From: CAYFXE01 sp964347035
GTDB lineage: Bacteria > Acidobacteriota > Aminicenantia > Aminicenantales > Aminicenantaceae
Reading direction: 5' to 3'
Length of the DNA: 64,000 bases
Assembly (NCBI GenBank): GCA_964347035.1
Contig: CAYFXE010000004.1
Span: forward strand, 1 to 64,000
How positions within the stretch are numbered: position 1 is the stretch's first letter; the number at the start of each line of letters is the position of its first letter. Below are positions 24,138 to 31,914 of the stretch, one piece after another. The notes under the pieces were generated by a model. That model was not told the origin of the DNA and did not search any database. It saw nothing but the letters and a program-made list of their open reading frames with translations. Position numbers and translations under genes: made by a program.

Positions 24138-25169
24138 TCACCTGATAAAGTCTTCTGGGTCTTCCTCGTTGAAGCAAGAAACTAAAGAAGGAGCCTCTGC
24201 GTCAAACCCGGCATCATACCCAAAGTGTCTCTTAGCTTCTTTTTCCAATTTCTTGTTTAAATATCTTAGCGGGATATCGAGAGGGCAGACTCTTTCGCAT
24301 TCCCCACAATCTATACAGCGCCCCGCTAGATGGATGGCTCGGACGAAATGATAGATGAAGTTTTCAGAGAGCACAGGGGATTTTTCGATCCATTTGATTT
24401 TCTGGGCTTTTTCTTCGGCCGTGGTGTCTGCGGTGACAGCAAAAGTAATCGTGTCCACGACACACTCGTCACAGTAACACATCGGACAGGCGGACCGGCA
24501 AGCATAGCAACGGATACATTTCTGAATTTGTCCCCTCCAGAAAGCCCATCTTTCTTCCTGGCTTAAGGATTCCATTTTATCCAAGGATTTATAGGGCTCA
24601 TCGAGTTTCCGCTTGGTATTGTCCCCGATAAGCACATCATAGACGACAGGAACATGAGCCGGACACTCCAGGCATCTTTCAGCCAGAATCTCGCGAGCTT
24701 TAATCTTGACTTTACCTTTGTCTGTGGTGACGACAAATTCGTCTTTAGAGCCGAATTCGACTTTCTTGATTGCCTTCTCTTTGAGTTTCTCGGCAAGTTT
24801 CTTCTCGTCAACAACGCCTGTGTCCTCGCAGGAAACCCCGATGATGTGGATATCTGCCCGGTCTATGAGCTTTTCTTGGAGCAAGACATTCACGGCCCGA
24901 CTATCACAGCCTTTGACCACAAGCCCGACCGGCCGCAGGTCAGGTTCCTTCTGTCTATCCTTCCTTCGCTTTTCATCCACAAGGAAACGAGTCAGGTTAT
25001 GAATACACAGAGGATCCCAAATGAGTTTGTCCACATCCTCGGGCTTATCGATAAAAGCCGGAACCGGCATCAGCCCGTTCGATCCCCTCTTAAACCCGAT
25101 GATGTATTTGATGGTCTCTTCTTTTAAAAGTTTCTTGGCATTATCTCTTAGATCCTGGATGTTGACCAT
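24138..25169 (-). CDS. flxC: Iron-sulfur protein, FlxC-like (FrhB/FdhB-related)
   Basis: 343 aa. The N-terminal domain resembles the FrhB/FdhB family (VGLVVKGCDSRAVNVLLQEKLI, IHIIGVSCEDTG). Cysteine-rich regions follow: CLECP at about 167, CIRCYACRSACPMCYCDEC near 218, and CIDCGECERVCPLDIPLRY near 288. It overlaps flxD by 1 bp. In Flx-Hdr systems this subunit is a further electron-transfer protein of unsettled detail. An alternative label is 'coenzyme F420 hydrogenase/dehydrogenase beta family', but no F420 enzyme partner is nearby. Confidence 0.8.
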   Translation of the reverse strand: MVNIQDLRDNAKKLLKEETIKYIIGFKRGSNGLMPVPAFIDKPEDVDKLIWDPLCIHNLTRFLVDEKRRKDRQKEPDLRPVGLVVKGCDSRAVNVLLQEKLIDRADIHIIGVSCEDTGVVDEKKLAEKLKEKAIKKVEFGSKDEFVVTTDKGKVKIKAREILAERCLECPAHVPVVYDVLIGDNTKRKLDEPYKSLDKMESLSQEERWAFWRGQIQKCIRCYACRSACPMCYCDECVVDTITFAVTADTTAEEKAQKIKWIEKSPVLSENFIYHFVRAIHLAGRCIDCGECERVCPLDIPLRYLNKKLEKEAKRHFGYDAGFDAEAPSLVSCFNEEDPEDFIR

Positions 25170-25594
25170 TAGGGATTTCTCCTCAGCTTTTTTTGAGGAC
25201 CAAGGGGTTTGAGCTCGTGAACAAAGTCCTTGATGATCTGGGTATATTTCACTCCTTCAGCAGCCGAAACCCAGGACATCTGGAAGCGTTCGGGTTCTAG
25301 ACCGAAAAACTCCAGCAATTCCTTAACGAAGGAGATGCGGCGCCGGGCATAATAATTGCCTTTAATGTAATGACAATCACCAGGATGACAGCCTGAAACC
25401 AAGACACCGTCGGCTCCTTTGTTGAAGGCCGAAAGAATATAAAGAGGTGATACACTCCCAGAGCACATGACTGTAATCGGGACCACGTTGGGGGGGTACT
25501 CCATCCGGGAAACCCCGGCAAGATCGCTTCCAGCTGAAGAACACCATTTACACAGGAAAGCGACGATCTTGGGTTCAAACTCTTCTGTCATCAT
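25169..25594 (-). CDS. flxD: MvhD/FlxD-like hydrogenase iron-sulfur subunit
   Basis: 141 aa (140 from the second ATG). Starts at the tandem ATGATG (25594/25591) after GGAGG, which lies inside the last codons of hdrA; the longer frame from 25609 is not needed. MvhD-family cysteines: FLCKWCSSAGSDLAG, VMCSGSVSP and GCHPGDCHY, which bind a [2Fe-2S] cluster. MvhD is the electron entry subunit that docks on HdrA. Its place between hdrA and flxC fits FlxD. No MvhA/MvhG hydrogenase subunits are in the window. Confidence 0.9.
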   Translation of the reverse strand: MMTEEFEPKIVAFLCKWCSSAGSDLAGVSRMEYPPNVVPITVMCSGSVSPLYILSAFNKGADGVLVSGCHPGDCHYIKGNYYARRRISFVKELLEFFGLEPERFQMSWVSAAEGVKYTQIIKDFVHELKPLGPQKKLRRNP

Positions 25595-27540
25595 CAGCCT
25601 CCAAGGCACGCTTTGATCATTTCGTTGATCTGGAGTGGGGTGATATTCTTAACCTGAATTGCGGCTCTTAAGCAGGTGGCCGAACATGTCCCACACCCCT
25701 CACACAGGACCTCGTTGACCTCGGCTTTTCCATTTTTCAGAGTCAGGGCATCGTAAGGACAGACATAGACACACATACCGCATCCCGTACAGAGGTTGCG
25801 GTTGACTTCAGCCACGGTGGGTGCATGATAGAGTCGATCCTGAGAGAGGATGGCGATCGCTTTGGCCGCTGCTCCGCTCGCCTGGGCCACGACTTCCGGG
25901 ATGTCTTTGGGCGCCTGGGCAGCTCCGGCAAGGAAGAGTCCAGAATTGACACTCTCGACTGGCCTCAGCTTAGGATGGGCCTCGGCGAGAAATCCATCCT
26001 TGTCCATGGCCAGCTTGAGCTTCTTAGCCAGTTCTTCGGCTCCTTCAGAAGGGCGCATGGCCATAGCCAGAACCACCATATCGGCATCGATTTCAATATC
26101 TTTTCCTGTCAGGGTGTCGACACCCCAAACCTTGATTTTTCCTTTATCCTCAAAAATCTTCGAGACTTTTCCCCTAAGGTATAAAACCCCATCCTCTTCC
26201 ACAGCTCGCTGGACAAATTCTTCGTACCCTTTTCCTCCGGAACGGATATCGATGTAGAAGATGTACGCTTGGCCATCGGGAACGTGATGCTTGTAAAGCA
26301 TGGCGTGTTTGGCGGTGTACATGCAGCAGATTTTTGAACAGTAGGCGCAGTGCATCTCGGGATCACGGGACCCCACACACTGGATAAAGACAACCTCTTT
26401 AGGCTCCTTGTGGTCGGAAGGCCTTAAAACCTCCCCTTGTGTCGGACCAGAGGCTGAACAGAGTCGCTCGAATTGCAAGCCGTCCAGGACATCCGGGTAT
26501 TTTCCGTATCCATACTCGGCCATGTTTTCCTTATCATACAGATCGTAGCCTGTAGCCACGATAATCGCACCGACGTCTTCTTCGATGATCTCGGGTTTCA
26601 TGTCGTAGTCGATGGCATCCGGTTCGCAGACATCCGCACATTTGCCGCAGGCAATCGGTAGAAGACCCGGACAGTTTTTGATATCCAAGGTGTACGTTGC
26701 CGGGATAGCCTGAGGAAACGGAATGTAGATGGCTCTCCGTCCGGTCAGCCCGAGATCGAATTCATTCGGGACCACAACCGGACAGACCTTGGTGCACTCG
26801 TCGCATAGTGTGCATTTCTCGAGATCGACATAGGTGGGCTTTTTGAGGATTTTGACTTTAAAATTCCCTACATAACCAGAGACTTCTTGAACTTCGCTGT
26901 ATGTTAGGAGCTTGATCTTGGGATGCTTGGACACCTCCACCATCTTTGGGGTGAGGATACACTGAGAGCAGTCCAAGGTCGGGAAAGTTTCAGAAAGTTG
27001 AATCATATGTCCGCCGATCGATGGTGATTTTTCGACCAAAATCACCTCAAACCCGCTGTTAGCCATATCCAGGGCAGCCTGGATACCGGCAATACCTCCA
27101 CCGATGACCAGAGCCTTCCGGGTCACAGGAACTGTGATGGGTTCCAAGGATTCATTTTTCTGAACTCTCTCCACAGCACTTTTTGTGATTTTTACTGCCT
27201 TTCTTGTGGCTTTCTGTTTGTCTTTATGCACCCAACTGCACTGCTCTCGGATGTTCGCAATCTCGCACTGGAAATCATTGAGTCCCCCGGACTTAGCAGC
27301 ATTCCGAAAGGTGGTTTCATGGAGTGTAGGCGAGCAACAGGCCACAACGACCTTATCTAGTTTCTTATCCTTTATCGCATCTCTCATCATGTTCTGGCCA
27401 GGATCAGAACACATGTAAACATATTCCTCTGAATGGCCGACTCCGGGATGTCTGGCGAGTTCCTCGGCGACTTTTTTGACATCGACCGTGCCCGCGATAT
27501 TTATTCCACAATGGCAAATAAACACGCCTGTTTTTTTCAT
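25594..27540 (-). CDS. hdrA: Heterodisulfide reductase subunit A, bifurcating flavoprotein
   Basis: 648 aa. N-terminal HdrA domain (GVFICHCGINIAG), FAD-binding GGGIAGIQAALDMANSG near 150, DCSQCILTPKM, two inserted cluster sites (CTLCDECTKVCP, CGKCADVCEP), the central VFIQCVGSRDPEMHCAYCSKICC, and two C-terminal ferredoxin sites (CTGCGMCVYVCPYDA, CEGCGTCSATCLRAA). Cys rather than selenocysteine throughout. In known HdrABC complexes its FAD splits electron pairs between ferredoxin and the HdrB site. Overlaps korC by 4 bp. It sits between kor and flx genes, so it is the physical centre of the operon. Confidence 0.95.
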   Translation of the reverse strand: MKKTGVFICHCGINIAGTVDVKKVAEELARHPGVGHSEEYVYMCSDPGQNMMRDAIKDKKLDKVVVACCSPTLHETTFRNAAKSGGLNDFQCEIANIREQCSWVHKDKQKATRKAVKITKSAVERVQKNESLEPITVPVTRKALVIGGGIAGIQAALDMANSGFEVILVEKSPSIGGHMIQLSETFPTLDCSQCILTPKMVEVSKHPKIKLLTYSEVQEVSGYVGNFKVKILKKPTYVDLEKCTLCDECTKVCPVVVPNEFDLGLTGRRAIYIPFPQAIPATYTLDIKNCPGLLPIACGKCADVCEPDAIDYDMKPEIIEEDVGAIIVATGYDLYDKENMAEYGYGKYPDVLDGLQFERLCSASGPTQGEVLRPSDHKEPKEVVFIQCVGSRDPEMHCAYCSKICCMYTAKHAMLYKHHVPDGQAYIFYIDIRSGGKGYEEFVQRAVEEDGVLYLRGKVSKIFEDKGKIKVWGVDTLTGKDIEIDADMVVLAMAMRPSEGAEELAKKLKLAMDKDGFLAEAHPKLRPVESVNSGLFLAGAAQAPKDIPEVVAQASGAAAKAIAILSQDRLYHAPTVAEVNRNLCTGCGMCVYVCPYDALTLKNGKAEVNEVLCEGCGTCSATCLRAAIQVKNITPLQINEMIKACLGG

Positions 27541-28136
27541 TTTTTTCCCTTCTTCTGAGTCGTCTTTGGACTCTTTTTTGGCTTGGCTTTCTTCTCTTTG
27601 GCCAGGAGCTCCTGTCCGTAATCATACCCCCGATCAAAGGCTTGGATGTTGAGATCCAAAAACCGGCCGGGGACTAAACCCGGAAGTGCTTTCTTCATGG
27701 CCTCCGGAGAGACAACCTTTGTTATAGCTGTAAAGAATCCGAGCATGACCAGGTTGGCGATGATTCGATTGCCCAGTTCTTCGGCAATCCTTGTCGAAGG
27801 AATAGAGTAGAGTTTGACTTTTCTCTTTGTCGGTTTAAGCCTGACCAAATCTGTATCGATGATAAGGAAGCCATTATCTTGTAGCTCTGGCTCATATTTT
27901 TCATAAGCCTCTTGGCTCATAGAAATCAGGACTTCTGGGCGGGTTATATAGGGATAGAGGACTCGATCCTCGGAGACAACCAGCTGCGAGCTGCAAGCAC
28001 TTCCTCTAGCCTCTGGCCCGAAGCTCTGAGTCATCGTGGTATGCTTATTATCATACAAGGAGATGGCCTTCCCTGTAATCAGGCCACAGCGGATGATTCC
28101 CTGCCCACCAAAACCAGAAAACCTTATTTCAGTCAT
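27537..28136 (-). CDS. korC: 2-oxoacid:ferredoxin oxidoreductase gamma subunit
   Basis: 199 aa. The gamma domain of 2-oxoacid oxidoreductases: RFSGFGGQGIIRCGLITGKA at the N-terminus, TQSFGPEARGSACSSQLVVS, and a C-terminal NLVMLGFFTAITKVVSPEAM. The last 20 residues are an unusual Lys/Pro tail. It completes the transferase with KorA, KorB and KorD. Overlaps korB and hdrA by 4 bp each, which ties the Kor and Hdr genes into one translational chain. Confidence 0.93.
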   Translation of the reverse strand: MTEIRFSGFGGQGIIRCGLITGKAISLYDNKHTTMTQSFGPEARGSACSSQLVVSEDRVLYPYITRPEVLISMSQEAYEKYEPELQDNGFLIIDTDLVRLKPTKRKVKLYSIPSTRIAEELGNRIIANLVMLGFFTAITKVVSPEAMKKALPGLVPGRFLDLNIQAFDRGYDYGQELLAKEKKAKPKKSPKTTQKKGKK

Positions 28137-29002
28137 TTCTTTTCTCCGTATTGTTGATATTTCTCGCCTAAAACCTTCCCGAGATGATCGTTCATGGCGT
28201 CAAGGAAAGTTGGCTTCTCGATATCGACGAATTTGCCGACAATGAGTTTTCCTTGATAGCTGATATCGAGTGTCCTGGTATCTGCTCCATGCTGGATCTC
28301 AGATTTTTCATAGTAATATTTCAAGAGATTCAACCCATCGCCCAAACGATTCCTTCGAGCATACAGGGTCACACAAGGGGTTATGACCTCGATGAACGAG
28401 AATCCTCTCTTGGCCAAGGTCTCCTGACAGGATTTGGTCACTCGTCTCAGATGCAGGGCTGTCCATCGAGCTACGTAGGTCGCACCTGAAGCTTCGGCGA
28501 GGTAGGGGAGAGAGAAGGGATACTCAAAATTGCCAAACGGGGCTGTGGAGGCATTAGCCGTTAAAGGTGTTGTGGCGGCTACCTGGCCTCCGGTCATGGC
28601 ATAGTTAAAATTGTTGACACAGATAACCGTGATATCCATATTCCTCCGAGCCGCATGGATGAAGTGATTGCCTCCGATCCCGACGATATCTCCGTCTCCG
28701 CTAAAAACGACAACCTTTAAGTCTGGGTTTGCCAATTTGAGCCCTGTGGCAAAAGGTACCGCTCGGCCATGTGTGGAGTGGAAAGAATCGAGCTTGACAT
28801 AACCAGCGACACGTCCTGTGCATCCGATTCCTGATACGACCACCACCTTATCCAGGTCTATCTCGCTCTTGCGTAAAGCCTCGGCAAAGGAGGTGACAAC
28901 GGTTCCGATTCCACAACCCGGACACCAGATATGGGGTATTCTATCCATCCTCAGAAAATGTTCCATCGGGTTCTTTTTTTCTACATGCTTATCTTCTTTC
29001 AT
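28133..29002 (-). CDS. korB: 2-oxoacid:ferredoxin oxidoreductase beta subunit (TPP-binding)
   Basis: 289 aa. Binds thiamine diphosphate: VFSGDGDIVGIGGNHFIHAA with the later Asn-rich VICVNNFNYAMTGGQ. N-terminal WCPGCGIG and SGIGCTGR hold cluster cysteines. Other blocks: HGRAVPFATGLKLANPDL, FIEVITPCVTLYARRN. Most like the KorB/2-oxoglutarate group (small beta with separate ferredoxin subunit), which favours 2-oxoglutarate over pyruvate; substrate is inferred. Overlaps korA by 4 bp. Confidence 0.92.
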   Translation of the reverse strand: MKEDKHVEKKNPMEHFLRMDRIPHIWCPGCGIGTVVTSFAEALRKSEIDLDKVVVVSGIGCTGRVAGYVKLDSFHSTHGRAVPFATGLKLANPDLKVVVFSGDGDIVGIGGNHFIHAARRNMDITVICVNNFNYAMTGGQVAATTPLTANASTAPFGNFEYPFSLPYLAEASGATYVARWTALHLRRVTKSCQETLAKRGFSFIEVITPCVTLYARRNRLGDGLNLLKYYYEKSEIQHGADTRTLDISYQGKLIVGKFVDIEKPTFLDAMNDHLGKVLGEKYQQYGEKK

Positions 29003-30165
29003 TTCGCCGCCTCCTTGATGGCTTTGAAAATATCGTCTGGGTCATGGACCCAGCCGCCGCAATGGGGAACATGGATGGCTGGAGCCTCTCCGGCAGCACA
29101 CCGTTCGACTTCATAGACGACCTGGCCATAGTTAATCTCAGGAACGATAAACGCTCTAATCTTTTTGGATAGTTCCTTTATCCGCTTTTCTGGAAAGGGC
29201 CAGACTGTGATCAACCGTATCGTCCCGACTTTAATGCCCGCGTCTCTCGCTTTTTGGACAGCTCTTATGGATACCCGCGAAGTGATTCCGTAAGAGATGA
29301 CAACGACATCTGCTTTATCCGTCTCTTCTTCTTCGATTTCGACGATTTTATCGGCATTATTCTTGATTTTGTCGACCAAGTGCCGAACGCAGACATCTTG
29401 ACACTCGGCATTGATCACAGGATAACCACGCTCATCATGGGTCAATCCTGTTGTATGAAAACGGTAGCCCTCTCCAGCTTTAACCATGAAGGGGATACCG
29501 TCTTTGTCGTTCTTGTAGGGCAAAAATTTATCCTTGGGCCCGTGGTACCACTTTCTTTCCACCAATTCTATCTCCTCTGCTGGAGGGATAATCACTTTCT
29601 CATGCATATGGCCGACGCATTCATCCGTCATCACGAAAACCGGCACGCGGTAGAGTTCAGACAGGTTAAACGCTTTGATGGTCAGATCAAAACACTCCTG
29701 AGGAGAATCGGGGGAGAGGGCGATGATCTCATAATCGCCGTGTGAACCCCACTTCACCTGCATCATGTCTTGCTGGCCAGTTAAGGTGGGAAGACCCGTG
29801 GAGGGACCACCTCTTTGGACATTGGCAATCACGAGGGGAGTTTCCATCATGCAAGCTAAGCCTATGTTCTCCATCATCAGGGAAAAACCTGGACCAGAGG
29901 TGACCGTCATGGCCTTTTGACCGCCCCAGGAAGCACCGATTAGAGCCGTGATAGAGGCCAACTCGTCCTCCATCTGGATGAAGACTCCTCCCACAGCAGG
30001 AATCCTTGAAGCAAATCTTTCGGCTGTTTCTGTCGAGGGAGTGATCGGATAACCAGCAAAGAAGCGGCATCCCGCAGCCAGACCGCCCTCGGCAATGGCA
30101 TAGTCTCCATCTAAGTAATGAGATCCGGTTAAAACTCCCTTAGGGTCTGCTTTCACCTTTTTCAC
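28999..30165 (-). CDS. korA: 2-oxoacid:ferredoxin oxidoreductase alpha subunit
   Basis: 388 aa from the GTG at 30165. That codon follows GAGGAGG by five bases; the ATG at 30207 lies deeper inside korD and lacks such a site. Pyrimidine-binding domain: [85 protein letters not shown]-terminal domain with [23 protein letters not shown] and [10 protein letters not shown]. Probably 2-oxoglutarate synthase (2-oxoglutarate + CoA + oxidised ferredoxin to succinyl-CoA + CO2, reversible). Overlaps korD by 26 bp. Confidence 0.92.
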   Translation of the reverse strand: MKKVKADPKGVLTGSHYLDGDYAIAEGGLAAGCRFFAGYPITPSTETAERFASRIPAVGGVFIQMEDELASITALIGASWGGQKAMTVTSGPGFSLMMENIGLACMMETPLVIANVQRGGPSTGLPTLTGQQDMMQVKWGSHGDYEIIALSPDSPQECFDLTIKAFNLSELYRVPVFVMTDECVGHMHEKVIIPPAEEIELVERKWYHGPKDKFLPYKNDKDGIPFMVKAGEGYRFHTTGLTHDERGYPVINAECQDVCVRHLVDKIKNNADKIVEIEEEETDKADVVVISYGITSRVSIRAVQKARDAGIKVGTIRLITVWPFPEKRIKELSKKIRAFIVPEINYGQVVYEVERCAAGEAPAIHVPHCGGWVHDPDDIFKAIKEAAK

Positions 30166-30418
30166 CTTCTTCCTCCTCTTCTTCTTTGAGGGTGACAAAG
30201 ATGGCAAATTCAGGGCATATCGTCTCGCACAGCTGACAGTAGAGGCATTTATCCTCGTTCTTCACGAACGGCGGATGGTAGCCTTTGACATTAAACTCAT
30301 CTGACATTTCGAGGACATCTTCTGGACAATATTCCACACAAAATGAACAACCTTTGCATCTATCCTTTTCAATATGAATCTTGCCCTTTTTTTCTTTTAA
30401 ATCGCCAAAATAAACCAT
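30140..30418 (-). CDS. korD: 2-oxoacid:ferredoxin oxidoreductase delta (ferredoxin) subunit
   Basis: 92 aa, a two-cluster ferredoxin: [16 protein letters not shown] near 21-36 and [16 protein letters not shown] near 58-73. The C-terminal tail is acidic ([11 protein letters not shown]). It receives the electrons of the oxoacid oxidation. It lies 7 bp after the hdrB stop and contains the korA ribosome site in its last codons. Confidence 0.92.
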   Translation of the reverse strand: MVYFGDLKEKKGKIHIEKDRCKGCSFCVEYCPEDVLEMSDEFNVKGYHPPFVKNEDKCLYCQLCETICPEFAIFVTLKEEEEEEGEKGESRP

Positions 30419-30425
30419 TTGTCCC

Positions 30426-31304
30426 TCAGACCAATCCCTTCTCTTTTAATACGGGTTTGGGATCTATGTAATGACAATCAAACCTTAAATCTTTCTCTGG
30501 ACAATTCATGGCAACAGCCAGGAGCTGGGTAAAATACAGGATAGGAATATTCTTGAATTCAGGATATTTTTTCAAGGTCTGTTTCTGCCTGTGATCCAGG
30601 TTAAAAGCGCAGAGAGGACAGCTCACGGTGACGACATCCGCTCCCTGGTCTTGAGCCGAGGTGAGGATGTGGTAGGTCCGGTCAGCCACGATGTCTGGCT
30701 TGTCTACGGTTTGATAGGCTGCACAACACTCGGTCTTGTACGGAAAATCTATCGGCTCGCCTCCTAAGGCTGTAACCAAATTTTCTAATACCGTCGGATT
30801 CTCGACGTCATCGAAACCTATTTCCTTGGGTCGAACGAGTAAGCAGCCATAATAATTGGCAACTTTCAGGTTCTCTAAAGGCTTCACGAGCTTCTTCGCG
30901 ATGGTCTCAAAAGTGATTTCATCCCTGAGCAATTCCAGGAGATGGACGATCTTCACATCCCCCTCATACTCAATTTCCTCTCGGTACATGAATTTATTTA
31001 TCTTATCCAAGCTATCAGGATCTGATTTTACCCGTTCATTGGCTCTTTTTAGAGTGTTGTAACACATGGCACACAGGGTCATGAGCCGGTCTGAGTTGGA
31101 TTCCTTGACACGAATCAGGTTTCGGATGGGTGCTACGTGATGAATAAGATCATCTGTAGCTAGGGAGAAGACTGTTCCACAGCAATTCCATCGCGGGAGT
31201 TCTTCGACCTCTACTCCAAGGTGTTTCAGGGCACAAAAAGTTGATTCTTCAAAATTCTTTGCATTGCTTTTCAGAGTGCAACCAGGATAATAGCTTATTT
31301 TCAT
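30426..31304 (-). CDS. hdrB: Heterodisulfide reductase subunit B (two CCG domains)
   Basis: 292 aa. Both cysteine-rich CCG modules are complete: first YPGC (8), WNCCG (40s), LCAMC; second NYYGC (about 150), ECCAAYQ, SCPLC. In HdrB these bind two noncubane [4Fe-4S] clusters, where heterodisulfide is reduced. The natural acceptor in this organism is unknown: there is no CoM/CoB pathway or DsrC in view. It could instead serve the fumarate-reductase-like pair at the operon end, which lacks its own CCG domain. Follows hdrC by 50 bp. Confidence 0.93.
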   Translation of the reverse strand: MKISYYPGCTLKSNAKNFEESTFCALKHLGVEVEELPRWNCCGTVFSLATDDLIHHVAPIRNLIRVKESNSDRLMTLCAMCYNTLKRANERVKSDPDSLDKINKFMYREEIEYEGDVKIVHLLELLRDEITFETIAKKLVKPLENLKVANYYGCLLVRPKEIGFDDVENPTVLENLVTALGGEPIDFPYKTECCAAYQTVDKPDIVADRTYHILTSAQDQGADVVTVSCPLCAFNLDHRQKQTLKKYPEFKNIPILYFTQLLAVAMNCPEKDLRFDCHYIDPKPVLKEKGLV

Positions 31305-31354
31305 TATGATACCTTGTTTTTTTTGAAATCATAAAACTATGTAACATATTAAAT

Positions 31355-31762
31355 TTAAGATGTGAATTTCCTGAAGTTGCTGATCAGGGCAATCGGAGGA
31401 ACGTCCTCTTTCTCTTTGTCCGAGAGTTTGTCCACCTCGACATGATCTTCCCTTTTCCGCAATAAGAACTGTCTCAAGGCCTCGATGATTTCGGCGATGT
31501 TGATTCCCTTGGGACAGCGGGCATTGCAGGTCATACACGAGGCACAGATCCAAATGGCTTTTGACTTTAAAAGTTCATCTTTGAACCCGAGCTGAGCGAA
31601 GCGGATGATTTGGTTGGGAAGGATGTCCATCTCTGAGACGGCTGGACAGCCAGCCGAGCATTTCCCGCACTGGTAACAGGCCAAAAGATTCTGACCACTC
31701 AATTCCTGAATTTTGAGGACAAAATCATCTTTTACTTTGCATTTAGATATGTTGATTCTCAT
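31355..31762 (-). CDS. hdrC: Heterodisulfide reductase subunit C
   Basis: 135 aa. Two [4Fe-4S] sites, LACYQCGKCSAGCP near 30-43 and WICASCMTCNARCPKGI near 72-88, separated by the HdrC spacer NQIIRFAQLGFKDELLKS. Soluble, with no HdrE membrane partner. It transfers electrons from HdrA to HdrB. First gene of the 13-gene operon; a promoter and palindrome lie upstream. Confidence 0.93.
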   Translation of the reverse strand: MRINISKCKVKDDFVLKIQELSGQNLLACYQCGKCSAGCPAVSEMDILPNQIIRFAQLGFKDELLKSKAIWICASCMTCNARCPKGINIAEIIEALRQFLLRKREDHVEVDKLSDKEKEDVPPIALISNFRKFTS

Positions 31763-31797
31763 GCAAATCGACTCTATCGCGGTTAGGACTTTTATAA

Positions 31798-31868
31798 CCT
31801 ATATATTCTATAGGATTTATGGTAGTAAAAGTACCTTATAGTAAAACATAAATTATATACACTGTCAA
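31798..31868 (-). promoter_or_regulatory. Candidate promoter and operator-like palindrome for the hdr operon
   Basis: Minus strand TTGACA (31863-31868) and TACTAT (31838-31843) with a 19-bp spacer, slightly long. Downstream, between promoter and hdrC, lies the palindrome CCTATA-5 bp-TATAGG (31798-31814). Its sequence does not match the Rex consensus. A second stem, GCTCGA/TCGAGC with a 12-base loop, lies near 31886-31910 and may end the upstream gene. Confidence 0.4.
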
Positions 31869-31914
31869 GATAATTTGAAAAATGGCTCGATTGTTCTATG
31901 ATTCGAGCAATTTA

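Noticed and set aside
28999..30207. korA start at the ATG 30207
   Set aside because: It lies deeper inside korD without a ribosome site, while the GTG at 30165 follows GAGGAGG.
19786..31762. Hydrogenase (MvhAG) or DsrC partner for Hdr
   Set aside because: No large-subunit hydrogenase motifs or DsrC-type C-terminal cysteines were found in this operon or elsewhere in the window.
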